This document shows positions 1 through 11,290 of a DNA stretch of 64,000 nt, piece after piece. Position 1 is the first letter of the stretch. Each line of letters opens with the position of its first letter. Under the pieces are notes generated by a model. The model made no database searches and was not told where the DNA came from. It saw nothing but the letters and a program-made list of their open reading frames with translations. The position numbers were made by a program, and so were the translations under genes. The DNA is from Puccinia triticina (lineage: Eukaryota > Basidiomycota > Pucciniomycetes > Pucciniales > Pucciniaceae). Location: assembly GCF_026914185.1 (NCBI RefSeq), contig NC_070567.1, positions 2,692,001 through 2,756,000 of the forward strand, given 5' to 3'.

Positions 1-820
1 TACCGTTTGCAAATGCCCATGGCGATTCACTAGAATTTTCCTTGAAGAACCACAAACACATACATACTTGGTTGGCTTGCAATGTAAGCAGTGTAGCTGC
101 GGCTGTAGCCGTTGGACCACTGGAATTGACTCCCCAGTTCTTTGCAGCCCCACACCAATGTCAAATTGGACCAGCGGTCTGGCAAGCAAGCCCGTATTTG
201 CGTGGAGCCCTAAATCTACCTCAAGGAGAAGTACAATGGGAATGCTGAATCCATGTGAATCAACGACCCGGCCAATCCGGGGGCGTCGATTCATGTGAGC
301 ACAGAATCTTTGTGCTGTTGGAGTCGTGCGATTGTCCACAACCGACCACCCACCTGCCTTTGCAGAGCTCTTCATCAAGGATAAAAGCCCCAACAGCAAC
401 GGCTGGCGGACTGGCTTACCAAGCCTCCCAAGGGAATGTTGAACCCCCAAGTAGCCACTTGTCCTTGACCACTGCCTCCGCGGCCTGCTCCCCCTTGCAG
501 CCTACCCCTCTCAGGCCGCCAAGGTCTTTACACGGTCTTGCCGTCCGGCCTTATTGCACAAACCCATCTCGGGGCAGGGCGTGGTCCACCGGGCCCCCAT
601 TCCGCTTCTGAGGCACACTTTCCCGCAGCCTCCAACAGTAATTATGGGGCCGAGGAGGACAAACATGCCACGTTAATCCCGGATTTGGAATTAGTCACGC
701 CCGCCAGCGTCTCTGTCCAAAACTCCCACACCGCTCCCCCCACCCAGGCCCCCAATACGGCAAGCTCTGACATCAAATTCATTGAGGTCATATCTCTACC
801 CAATAGTGGCGTCCACCAAT
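1..820. other. No supported gene; decayed GC-richer sequence
   Basis: Several short overlapping open frames exist on the plus strand, rich in Pro, Ser and Thr, but none shows a recognisable domain, a credible start or splice sites. The stretch is more GC-rich than the DNA after 1300 and runs into the broken frame at 830-1285, so it may be the upstream part of the same dead coding sequence. Confidence 0.3.
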
Positions 821-829
821 CACCTGGTT

Positions 830-1285
830 GCAATATCCCACGTAGCCCAGCCGCCGACCGACCCACATCTCTTCTGAGGGCCCCTTGTACTCGCAAGACT
901 CCGGCCTCAAGTACCTAATGAACCAGTTCGTCAATCAGTTCACTAACACTTGCCTTGAACGCCGCCGGGAGATTGTTGACCATTGAGGATTTTCTTGTCA
1001 TCTGCAACTTTGCCAAGGACAACCCCCTCCCCCGCGGCGGCTCAATCAAGTTGTATCAATTGCAGCTTTTCAAACGGGCCTCATTGTTGATAGCGACAGA
1101 AGTGGAATCTTCTACCCCCACGGCCCCCACACTCATGCTGCTCTTGACGCCTAAGGATTCCAGCTTCCCCTGCCTATGACTGACCGCATTGAGCAGGCTA
1201 CCAACGCTGAAAATGTTCCCAGCATTCCTGCCGCCATTGAGCCGTCTCAGGAGCTATTTTCTTATTCAATGAGGTTTAAACCCCA
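830..1285 (+). pseudogene. Decayed coding relic, function unknown
   Basis: One reading frame looks protein-like across this interval: a segment around the ATG at 918 with a basic run (ERRRE), a Cys/His-bearing part, a stretch ending in an HAALDA-like motif, then an ATG-led acidic segment near 1178. It is interrupted by an in-frame TGA near 978 and a TAA near 1161, and ends near 1285. I do not recognise the family; the layout would fit a relic of a transposon-encoded or rust-specific protein. The TGA sits where a CGA arginine codon would be the simplest ancestor, as at other broken frames in this window. The call rests on composition and continuity of one frame only. Confidence 0.3.
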
Positions 1286-1965
1286 TGGCAAGTAGCACTC
1301 CACGCTCATGTTTCAATTCACTGTGTTCAAATTGGTCAAAGGTGAAACACCAAACAAGCATGAGTGTACATGGATTAGTCAATTGGGTGGAACAAGTAAG
1401 GATACCGTTGAGCACTACGACTGAGCAGAAGTGTTGGGGAAGTGGCATTTTAGTGTACATAGCCCAGCGGTCAGCCGCTGAGCATGAGCGTACAGTCAAA
1501 ACCGCAAAACCGCATATCCCTTCGTGGAAAGCCTTTGCTATGCAGTTTCACAGGGTATGCCTTTATGGAAAACCTGTCTAAGGGCATACTGACAAGAAGT
1601 ATGCGGTCTGGCAGGTTTTGGCCTAAATGTTAATTTTAAGACCTTACCAATTGTTGGCGCAAAATATTTGAGAGGGATCAATCCTCTGTGTATGTTTTTT
1701 GAAGACAGCAGAAGTGAAATTCTCTCTGAAGGAAGTTGATGTTGATTTGTTGAGGAGTCATTGCTTCTTGATTGAAGGGTAGAGGTTTTTTTGTGGTAGT
1801 TTTATGTGGTTTCAAAGGTGGGGTTCCCCAGTATTCTTATGCAGTATTACAGTATGCGGTATGTACTCAACTTTGGCGCGCACCAACATGCAGAGAAGCC
1901 TCCGGCTATGCAGTTTGACAGTTTATGCGCATACACAGGTATGCGGTTTTGCGGCTTTGACTGTA
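1286..1965. other. Intergenic, with pieces repeated across the 1966-2650 insertion
   Basis: No gene is supported. A stretch from 1367 (TACATGGATTAGTCAATTGG) recurs with few differences just right of the foldback element, from 2651. The bases at 1490-1515 are the reverse complement of 1940-1966. The interval is therefore an older, partly inverted repeat into which the foldback element landed. Confidence 0.5.
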
Positions 1966-2650
1966 CAGTCACTGGACAGAAACATTGGTACCCCCAAAAG
2001 CTCATTCTAGAAGGCCAACCCACAAACTTGAAGTCATGAGGATTCAAGAGTGAGTGTGTAAAATGACTTCTGAAGATGAATATAATGAAATGAAAAGTAT
2101 TTGGAACATCAAAAAATTTACAAAATTGCTTGCATTAAATGACAATTTTGGAAAATCTTCAATACCATTCCAAAAAAACAATGAATCATCAGAATGAATG
2201 GATTGACATGTGAAATGAATGATAATAAATGAAAAAAATGAAGTCCAAGATCCATTCAGAAATTTCATGGGCAGTGAAAACACATCAAAAAGTACAAAGC
2301 TGCACTACAGCCAACAAAAAACCAGTGTTTGATGTGTTTCATGCCCACAAAATTTCAGAATGGATTTTGGACTTCATTTTTTTCATTTATTATCATTCAT
2401 TTCACATGTCAATCTATTGATTCTGATGGTTCATTGTTTTTTTGGAATGGTATTAAAGATTTTCCAAAATTGTCATTTAATGCAAGCAATTTTGTAAATT
2501 TTGTGATGTTCCAAATATTTTTAATTTTGTTATATTCATTCTTCTGAAGTCATTCTAAACACTCATTCTTGAATCCTCATGACTTCAAGTTTGTGGTTTG
2601 GCCTTCTAGAATGAGCTTTTGGGGGTACCAATGTATCTGTCCAGTGACTG
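1966..2650. mobile_element. Foldback MITE with TA target duplication (Tc1/mariner-like ends), 685 bp
   Basis: The element is almost entirely one inverted repeat: arms of about 320 bp (1966-2290 and 2330-2650) around a loop of about 40 bp. It starts CAGTCACTGGACAG and ends with the reverse complement, and both ends abut TA (1964-1965 and 2651-2652). A TA duplication and CAGT-type termini are typical of Tc1/mariner elements. It encodes no transposase and must have been mobilised in trans. The arms are AT-rich and differ by only scattered substitutions. Open frames inside are mirror images of each other and are not genes. Confidence 0.85.
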
Positions 2651-3559
2651 TACATGGATTAGTTAATTGGGTAGAAGAAAGGGCACTGTTGAGCGCACTT
2701 AGCTTGCTTGACGGGGTGGCCAGGTTTGGCCAGGGTTGCAAGATCATAGCTTCTTGCTATTTATAGCCATATCTATGATCCTAGCAAATTTGTTGAGTAT
2801 CATTCCCTACATCCTTTGGCTACATACATAACAAACAGCGTACTTAGCAATATCTCTTGACTAGTTGATTACCTGTTACAAAAATAAGATGTTCTCCGCC
2901 GGTAATAATGGTTTCAAGATTCTACAGCTTTCTACTTTCTGCACTACCCTTGCTGACTCCTTGCGTAAGTACCATGTAGTATTTTTGGGGAAATTAGGAA
3001 ATGTTCTGGAATTATTTGCTTGTATTTTGTAGGAGAAGGCCATTCAGAGACAACTGAACCCATTTCATCCAATAGCACTGAATGTAAGTCTTAATCAATT
3101 GAAAAATCCGCCTTATGAGTCTAACATGGCTTTGCTAATTTAAAAGTCAAGCAGAAAGAGGGTGTAAATTGTCTTAGTTCAATGTGCGCTGCACTTCTTG
3201 GCCCATTGGGTAATTTTTAGGCCCTGTTTGGCAGTGTCATATTACGCAGTGTAATAATAGGAAACATGCTACATTACATATGGTAAAACCTGTATTTTTA
3301 AGATACTCTTTTGAAAGTAAACCCTCATAAGGCTTGGCAGTTTACTTCCAAAAGATCAGGCGGAAAATTAGTATCTTACACAATGTAGGGGGACATGGCA
3401 AGATTATTTATTGTGTAATAATCATGCTGCCAAACTGTAAGCTCTTGACACGGAGAGCTTCACTGGGACAAGGACGAGGACAAGGAGCGAGGGAGGAGGA
3501 CAAGGGCGAGGGCGTGAGCAGTTCTAGAACCTCAGCTTGTATTGCAAATGGGGCAAAAG
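2651..3559. other. Intergenic, no supported gene
   Basis: AT-rich sequence with splice-like motifs (for example a GTAAGT-type donor near 2965) but no frame that can be followed across them. An untranslated or rapidly evolving exon cannot be excluded. Confidence 0.3.
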
Positions 3560-3690
3560 GAGCTAGCTCGGGGGAAGTCTCAGTACTTCCCTTCCATATA
3601 CAACTTTGAGAAAGAAAGAAAGAAACAAGAACAGAAGTGGGGGAGAAAGGGGGTCACTCACCTAGCTCGGGGGAAGTCTCAGTACTTCCC
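3560..3690. repeat. Paired 30-bp direct repeats, about 100 bp apart
   Basis: A near-identical block (AGCTCGGGGGAAGTCTCAG followed by TACTTCCC) occurs at about 3561 and 3663, separated by a purine-rich GAAAG/GGGAG tract. The same two-block arrangement occurs in inverse orientation at 26431-26560, with a pyrimidine-rich spacer. This marks a dispersed repeat family of unknown class. Confidence 0.6.
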
Positions 3691-3913
3691 TGCCAAGCTA
3701 GGAGAGGCGGGACTGGAGGGACTATGTATGGTGCTCGGTGACAGTGTGTGATATCTCTGTGAACCTTCTTGTCAGTTCGCGAGGATTGCAGCTCACACAA
3801 ACAGGGCCTTATTATTTTCCCACTTGGCAAACAATCTTGATCTCTGACTATCTTACCTGTATATATTAGGCGCAGGTTGTATCACATCATTGCAATGTCA
3901 TGAGCTTGGGAAA

Positions 3914-4471
3914 ATGATTGATGTCATGGATCAAACAGTCAATCCCCCAGTACACAAATCTGGTGAAGTTACAATGGCGGCGCCAATTACAGTTGATGTG
4001 AGGGAAGCCAGCGTCCGTCGAAATTGGCTTGGTGCGGAAGAGCTCATTGAGATCATAGAACTTAGCATTTCAGAGCGCATCAGGGTGATGGATGAGGCCA
4101 AAGCAACAATCAAGGAGGGCCGTAGTACCATTGTGATGGCAGAGAAAACGTACTCCGAGGCCATGGCGGGGATAACAGCAGATTCCGCTGACATTGAACT
4201 TGTATGACAGGCCGAGCGCCAGGCAACCTTTGCAACACAGTGGGTCCAGGCTGTTATCAGGAGGCAAGTGGAAGGACCAGATAATTCTGAGGATTGGGCT
4301 GATGTAGGTCAAGAGGGGGAAGATTATGATTCTTACATGAATAGAATATCAAGACAATTGGTCAATTGTGATGGCGGGGTGGTAAGTCCAATTTTGTACC
4401 AGTAAATGAAAAATAAAGAAGACAAAACTGACACATATTTCTTTTTGAGGATTCAGGCAAAAGTGGGTTAG
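3914..4471 (+). pseudogene. Two-exon unknown-protein gene broken by an in-frame TGA
   Basis: From the ATG at 3914 a helix-prone acidic/basic frame runs to a TGA at 4205-4207. The same frame continues without another stop for 58 codons (a Gln/Arg/Ala-rich then Glu/Asp-rich segment) to 4381. There a perfect GTAAGT donor begins, and a CAG acceptor at 4454-4456 rejoins in phase for four codons and a TAG at 4469-4471. The continuation of coding character plus a phase-0 intron of 75 nt argues that the TGA is a late lesion, most simply CGA to TGA. An upstream exon is possible, since the frame is open for some codons before the ATG. No domain is recognised. Read as intact, the product would be a small soluble helical protein. 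Confidence 0.5.
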
Positions 4472-4967
4472 TTCATCAGAATCAGGGGGAACCACTTGGG
4501 TTTTCACAGGATCCATCTTCCTTTTTGTACTTTTGTGAAATTTTACACATTTCTAGTGACTCATTGGTTTATTTTAGCAATTGTAGTCTTTGTATCATAC
4601 ATTATCTCTTTGATTGGAAGAACTGGTTTATTTTTTTTGAATTGAGAATACATGGCCAGACAGCTTCACAGCAATAGTAGCTCAATTCTGGAGTCACCAT
4701 GTGGCATCATGGAGTTCTGCTACGTTTGAGCAGTATAGCTGAATTCAACAAGATCTGTGTGCTGCTCTACAGCAAATATTAGTGGATTTTTGCAGATTTT
4801 TGCCACTGAAAGACACTCAGTGCACAGCAATCCAGCAGAGTAGCGCTAAAAGATGAAATCTTTGGGCATTGAAAAGCCCATGCACTGAAATTTACCTCTG
4901 AAATTTGTCTTGAAAATAGTGTATTTTCTGCCATTTCACCAGGAAAACTGCATCATCATTCATCTCC
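4457..4967. other. Intergenic, no supported feature
   Basis: After the last short exon of the preceding gene (ending 4471) this AT-rich stretch shows no sustained frame and no repeat structure until the palindromic array begins near 4968. Confidence 0.3.
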
Positions 4968-5582
4968 GGCACAGTTAAAAGTGTCTCAGCCACAGTTAAT
5001 AGTGCCTGTGGCACAGTCAACAGTGTCTCTGCCACAGTTGATAGTGCCTCCAGCACATTTAACAGTGTCTCCGCCACAGTTGATAGTGCCTGCCTGAACT
5101 ATGACGGAGACAACATTAACTGTGCCGGAGTCACTTTTAAATATGCCAGAGAAATTGTTAACTGCTGGATCGTTAACTGTCCCGGAGTCACTTTTAAATA
5201 TTCCGGGGACATTGTTAACTGCTGGAGGCACTTTTAATAAACTGTGGCAGAGAAATTGTTAAATGTGCCAGTGGAGGCACTACAAACTGCAAACTTTGGC
5301 CAAGACATTGTTAACTGTGCCGGAAGCACTATTCAGTGTGGCAGAGACACTGTTAACTGTGCCGGAGGCACTATTCAGTGTGGCAGAAACACTGTTAACT
5401 GTGCCCAAGTCACTCCTAACTGTGGCAGAGGCACTGTTAGCAGTGCCAGAGGTACTATTAACTGTGGCAGAGACACTGTTAACTGTGCCGCAGACACTGT
5501 TAACTGTGTCGCAGACACTGTTAACTGTGCCACAGACACTGTTAACTGTGCCGCAGACACTGTTAACTGTGCTGGAGGCAAC
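4968..5582. repeat. Palindromic minisatellite, about 21-bp units built on GGCAC..GTTAAC..GTGCC
   Basis: Units of about 18-24 bp combine GTTAAC-type centres with GGCAC/GTGCC flanks, so each unit can fold on itself. The array is irregular, and its apparent orientation changes near 5096, with cleaner copies at 5303-5580. Long open frames on both strands arise only because most units are multiples of three and lack stops. The right end is interrupted by the AGCG-rich block at 5583, after which one more partial unit appears near 6650. Confidence 0.8.
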
Positions 5583-6655
5583 ACCGCAAGCGCTACGCTA
5601 AGCTACCAAAAGCGGCAAAATAGCATAGCGTAGCGGGGCCCCGCTATTCTTCAAGCCAGTTAGCAATAGCGGTAGCTGCTGACCACTATTTTTAGCACTG
5701 GCGTATCAAAAAAGTCACTCCGCAAATTATGACCTCCACTCAGCGAAGTGATTTTTTTCCGCTTTCGCTACAAAATAGCGGCAAGACCCGCTTTTTCTTG
5801 CTTTTAGCGGCTTTTTTGCTGAGAATAGCAGATAGCGCACTACTCCGCTTAGGGTTTGGCCAACTTCAGCCGTCCTCATTCAAAAACTACGTGCGGCTCG
5901 CGGTGAAAGCGCAGATCAGCAACCCACCCACAGCTCCACCCAAAAGCTTCCGTGCAAAGATCCACGTCCTCCTTGATGTCCTTCCCATTTTTTCCCGCTA
6001 TTTAGCGAAAAGCAGAGTGATTTTCCGCATTTTTAAGGTTTTGCTAGTTAGCAAATAGTGGAGAAATTTTCCGCTATTTTAGCGGTAAGCATTGCAATTT
6101 TCTACTATGGGCCGCTGAAATAGCTTGCTAAAAATCTACGGGTTTTTTCTTTGTGTTGGAATTTCAGCTTCTTCTTTTTACTTACCCCAAAATCACTTTA
6201 TTTTATGTTAATGTTTACTTAATATTGTAGCCTGTTTTTTGATCTGATCTTAGCCTTTATGGCAGCCTCTTGTAGTCTAGAACCCTGAGGAATAGCCTCT
6301 AGTACTATTTCTTATTCAAAACATGTCTCCTTATTATTTTATTGATTATACATACATTCTTGATTCATTATCAAAAATCATGTATATATTACTTTATTTT
6401 TACAAGTAATGACATCATCAGTTCTCCTCTCTTCTTGAGTTGACCACCTTGTGCCCCCTCCAAGGATCTCGAGACTGTTCACCAGAAAAACCCTCTCTCC
6501 CTTTTCTCTTACTCTCATTGGTGAGAATTCTAACACTTTGAAACCCATTAGCAAAAAGCACAGTGATGCACCCGCTACTAAAAGCGCTGGCGAAGCGGGC
6601 CCAAACCCGCTACGCTTCTGCTGCACATAGCAGAGCAGTTGCAGTGTTGCGGGAG
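5583..6655. repeat. AGCG/TAGCG-rich block inserted in the palindromic array, probable non-autonomous DNA element
   Basis: The two ends are inverted relative to each other: GCAACACCGCAAGCG at the left matches the reverse complement of the right end near 6650 in most positions. Beyond each end lies array sequence containing GGAGGCA. The inside is crowded with TAGCG/CGCTA motifs, like the hAT-like element at 22462-23071 and the clusters near 32640 and 34030. Repeated subterminal motifs are usual in hAT elements. A target duplication cannot be assigned because the flanking array itself repeats. Confidence 0.45.
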
Positions 6656-8812
6656 GCACTTATATTAACTGTGTTCCAATTTTTTGGTAGCTTTCCTTTG
6701 TAGCAAATCCACCAAATCATACCCACAGTTGCACACCCCTTTCCTGCCGTGAGCTACTGCCATGCAGCTCACCATGTGCGTTTCAGAGGTTGATCTGCCC
6801 ACTTTAAAGTTTTTGTGGCCATGTGACACCCAGTGTGGAAGCTATTAATTTTAATTGAATTTTGGCATTTTTTGTAAAATTCAATTTCCAACTCCCAAGC
6901 AGGATAGCGGAATTCAAATTCAGACTCCCAAAATTGCCTGAGGTAAATTTTGGGTCCTGGGGACCAGAGACAGACATCTCAAAGTGGTCCCCGGGAAGTT
7001 AGTAAGCAGCAAAATTTGGTGAGAGTCCTGAGGACCCCTTTCACCCATCTGGCTGGTGTGAAAGTTTGGTGCCACTTTTCTATACCACCTGGTGGAAAAA
7101 TGGGCCACCCAGGTGCCAAATTGAAGGCCTTCATCTGGCCTACAAGACTACGTAGCCCAAACATTGATAACTTGAATGACCTTGAAGCTAAAAAGAGTGT
7201 GAAGTCATGGAATCATGATTACAGGATTGATCTTACATCCATACTATTAGATATGTACATGAAAATATTAATTGCTGCTCATAAGGACATGGATATTTTT
7301 ATTTTTTGAATTGAAAAACAAACCACAATTGGTATACAGGCCACATATAAAATGTGTACAGGAGTTGAAAAAAACCCCTCCACTTGCTGGAACAAGCTTG
7401 GCATAGTTTTTGCAAGCATGTCCATGAGCTCTACAAGCAGTTTGATGGCTGCCTGTGCGCAAGTATCTAGGCTTCAGGGCCGTGCCACTCATGACCCCAT
7501 TGGGGCAGCGGGTGATGTTTAATGAGTCATGTAGTACAAAATGGGTGCCAGCTGGGCCTAAGGCCCGTCAGGAATCACCAAATTTCAACGTTTTGGGGCA
7601 AGCCTCTCTGTGAGACAGAGACCCTGCGGGGCCCCTCAGGAGAGGATTTGTTAAGCTTGGGATGCATGGAGATACATAGCTGCTGTATTCCTCCAGTGGA
7701 GGACTTCCCTGCATCAATCTGGAAACCCAGATTTTCTCAGATTTTTCAGGGAATTTAGGCAGATCTAGGATTTGGGACAATCCTGCCCAGATTTCCCTGC
7801 GAAATCTGGAAAAATCTGAGTTCCCAGATTGACAGGAAGCCATCCAGAGGACTTCCTGTCATCTGGAATTTCAGATCTGACTGGACAGATTTCAGAGCCC
7901 ACAGGGAAATCTGGGTCCCCAAAGCTCCCTGAAGTGAGCCAGAGTTCCAAATTTCAGATTTCCCTGCAAAATCTGGAATTCCAGATTTATTCCAACTTTA
8001 CGTAAGGCTGTAGCCCGGGTGTTGGTCCGGGGGTTGAGGTCCGTCCCGCGGCCCGATCCCCGGGTGTCAGGTCAGTTTTTTCGCACCAGTGGTAGAACAT
8101 GCTAGGACTACCGCAGGAGCAACAATTGTTGCCATATTTTGTATAGTTGGCTTGGGTGTGGCTTCCAATCATTGAGTTGTGGGATTGGAAGCCATTGTAA
8201 TCGGCTCGGAGCGCCGGTAGGAATTTCTTCCGACCGGTGATTCTGCTGTTACTGGTCAATGAAACCGCACGTCATTGACTTGAGCCGCAAAAAATTACGC
8301 CGGCGTGATCTAATTGGGCCCTGTGCCAATACTCGTGGGCTTGGAAGGCCCGGGAGGGCCTTTTTTTGTCAGAATTCTCCTCTTTTGGTGTGATCTTGGA
8401 GCCCCAGGTACACCCGGGTATCCTGAAGCCCATCCCAAACATCCAAACCCTGGGTGTTTTGGACGGGTTACAGGCTGACGTCAACAATGAATGTGCGGGT
8501 CAGAATCCAGAATTATTGAATTACATATTTCAGATTTTGTCTGTGGAAGGACAAGCTTCTTTGTACATATTTACATCCATAATTACAGTATGTGTACGGG
8601 CTGGTAGGTTCCTGGTAAAACCCATACATGCATTGTCAGCAGATTCTTGAATATTCTTAAACCTGCCTAAAGTTCAAGACTGGACATACATAGCCTACAC
8701 CCCAGTCAACTTGCTTTTTCCCAAAGTCTTGCAAGAACGACAAAGATGAATGGTGCGTGGCAACACCTTCAAGCCATTTCACACACTTTCTAATCAATAA
8801 CTGAAAAACTTT
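6656..8812. other. Intergenic repetitive sequence, no supported gene
   Basis: The stretch 7720-7985 repeats a CAGATTT(C)CC/GGAAATCTG motif many times in both orientations, giving many short palindromes. The GC-rich part at 7990-8120 and the short open frames around 8270-8650 have no recognisable domain. Confidence 0.3.
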
Positions 8813-9055
8813 TTGCAAAAACCCCCGTACAGCTTTCAATGTCCTATCACACCTGTTCTTGTCACGGATTTTTTGACTTGGAATTTTGCTAGCAACATGG
8901 TTATTTTGCCGTCAAACTTACTTCGACTTGTCAGCGGCCAACACAAGCAACAAGATTTGCTATATTCTACTCAAGAAACTCGTCCTAAGGCCACTCAATG
9001 TGGAACCAATGGAAGAATTTTGCAGCGCATCTTTGAAATCGACCGGTTGGATAAT

Positions 9056-10137
9056 GGGTCAATCTAAATGCACGCCACTTTTTGACTAGATGCACGCCAA
9101 AAAAGTGGCGTGCAGGCCTGTACGCCAAAATAAATGGCGTACAGGAGCAGTGCACGCCATTTTTTTGGCGTGCGTAGCCCTGCACGCCAATAATACTCCT
9201 TTTTGGAAGAATTTCGGCATGCACAAACCCTCCACACCATTTTTTTTTGGCGTACAGGCGTTGCACACCACTTTCTTGGCGTGCATATAGTCAAAAGTTG
9301 GCGTGCACCGTTTTACATGCAGTTGGCCACTGCGCCCCAACGGCATGATGAATAGTGCCTCCGCCACTATGAATAGTGCCAGGATGAATAGTTTTCATAG
9401 TGGCTGAGCTTGGCGGAGGCACTATTCATAGTGGTGGAGCTTGGTGGAGGCACTATTCATAGTGGTGGAGCTTGGTGGAGGCACTATTCATAGTGGTGGA
9501 GCTTGGCGGAGGCACTATTCATAGTGGTGGAGCTTGGCGGAGGCACTATTCATAGTGGTGGAGCTTGGCGGAGGCACTATTCATAGAGGTGGAGCTTGGC
9601 GGAGGCACTATTCATAGTGGTGGAGCTTGGCGGAGGCACTATTCATAGTGGTGGAGCTTGGCGGAGGCACTATTCATAGAGGTGGAGCTTGGCGGAAGCA
9701 CTATTCATTGGCGGAGCTTGGCAGAGGCACTATTCATAGTGCGGAGCTTGGCGGAGGCACTGTTCATAGTGCAGAGCTTGGCGGAGGCACTATGAATAGT
9801 AGATGAAATATGTCATTGGGCCGCAGTGGACACACCCTATTTTGTTGTGCGCAACTGCTCCCACCAAAAAAATTGCATTCAACATGGTGCACGCCACTTT
9901 TTGACTAGATGCACGCCAAAAAAGTGGCGTGCAAAGCCTGTACGCCAAAAAAAATGGCGTGGAGGGTTTGTGCACGCCAAATTCTTCCAAAAAGGAGTAT
10001 TTTTGGCGTGCAGGGCTATGCACGCCAAACAAATGGCGTGCACTGCTCCTGTACGCCATTTATTTTGGCGTACAGGCGTGCACGCCACTTTTTTGGCGTG
10101 CATCTAGTCAAAAAGTGGCGTGCATTTAGATTGACCC
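9056..10137. mobile_element. Mutator-like foldback element, 1082 bp, 9-bp target duplication
   Basis: The termini are exact inverted repeats starting GGGTCAATCTAAATGCACGCC (right end its reverse complement). Each end is flanked by TTGGATAAT (9047-9055 and 10138-10146), a perfect 9-bp duplication as expected for Mutator-like transposition. The arms of about 250 bp are themselves full of nested inverted repeats on a TGCACGCCA/TGGCGTGCA theme. The centre holds a palindromic minisatellite (9356-9802). There is no transposase. The perfect duplication and well-matched arms suggest a fairly recent insertion. Confidence 0.85.
9356..9802. repeat. Palindromic minisatellite, about 31-bp units, inside the foldback element
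   Basis: About 14 copies of a unit containing GGCACTATTCATAGTGG and GGAGCTTGGCGGA. The core CACTAT-TC-ATAGTG is an inverted repeat, so each unit is a potential hairpin. A few units carry substitutions (ATAGAGG) or short deletions near 9700-9780. Confidence 0.85.
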
Positions 10138-10146
10138 TTGGATAAT

Positions 10147-11290
10147 ATTGTTGACGGTTGCGGTGTATGTCTTCTGGAAAACTTGGAAATTTGTCAAGGA
10201 GGAATTCAGGTTGTTTTGGATTGAAATACAAGACTGATGGGTGTGTGAATTGATTATAAACACCTTATTTTGCTTCAAAAAAATACTAATCAGAATATAC
10301 ATTTAGTTTCATTTAGTACCAAATATCTTCAGCCTGGAACTACAGCTGACAATGTCAAAACGTACGATTCATTGATAAATTCACCCAATATTATCAGTCA
10401 AACAACTTGGTTTTTTCTCCCATGCTATGCTTGCGTCCCAACTTGATATTATATGTTTTGGGTTGGCCTCTTTTTTGACTACACCACCAAAGTACGCTAC
10501 ATGTTTGGGTTCTGGCTGAAAAACCTGAACCTCCCAATTGTGAAAAGCATTGTTACTGACTGCCATTGTATGCATGTACTGCGGAGGTTTTCAGCCAGGG
10601 TATCAGGCAGTCAACAAAAGCTTCTGCATGTCATGCAGCAGCATCCAGACCTTTGTAAGATGGTGCCCTGCGATCGGGCTGCCCTATTTTTGGTGACACT
10701 GCCCAACTGGATGGTCAGGCGGTCATCACGCCACCCCGGGTCCTGCAGATTACGTGCAACCTCCTTTGAAGGACTGCATTAAATTTGGTTTGAGCAGTGG
10801 AGAAGATGCTGGGGACTGCTTATTTGAACTTCCACCTGCACAAAGGATGGCTTACCTGCAGATCGGATCTGGATTGATCCGGAATCTGACCAGATGTTGA
10901 AAAGCGCCCCAAAAGGGGGTTTTATTGTGATTTGCTTAAAGCTTACAGTATAGCTTTGGCATTTTTGTTGAATATCTGATAAAGCTTAGCCATTTGGAGG
11001 GTGTGAAGAACAAATTTGAGGGAGTCCTGCTCGATTGCCGGTTTGGAAATATATTCTTCTGGTTGATCCAACCATGACATATTTGTATCTAGTTGTGATA
11101 TCCGGCTCCGGTACCGGATCGGAAACTTAGTTCCGGGCAGCCCATCCAAATTCTTTACAATTCCGGCTGTGTTCCCATGTCAACTTGTCAGCCAGGTATG
11201 AATCGCCAAATCATGCACAGCCCATCCAACGAACGCAAAAACAATCCAAGACCTATGGGAAAGTTTGGAAAGAAAGCTGTGATTAAATAG
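10147..11290. other. No clearly supported gene; may hold 5' exons of the SUN gene
   Basis: A plus-strand open frame near 10453-10782 has no recognisable domain. Upstream exons of the SUN gene are expected here: a GTATGA donor-like site follows CAGCCAG near 11194, and the candidate intron would end at the TAG before 11291. I could not link an ATG through this with confidence. Confidence 0.3.

Larger units (their letters stand above)
8813..10220 (+). pseudogene. Open frame apparently split by the 9056-10137 insertion
   Basis: A plus-strand frame (8813 onward) runs in phase up to the 9-bp target duplication at 9047-9055. If the element and one duplication copy are removed, the frame continues after 10146 for about 24 further codons before a TGA near 10219. 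The joined frame is not recognised. The in-phase continuation is suggestive but short, so it may be chance. No splice sites were assigned. Confidence 0.25.

Noticed and set aside
9356..9802. CRISPR-like regular repeats
   Set aside because: Units are contiguous with no unique spacers, sit inside a transposon with target duplications, and the genome is eukaryotic.
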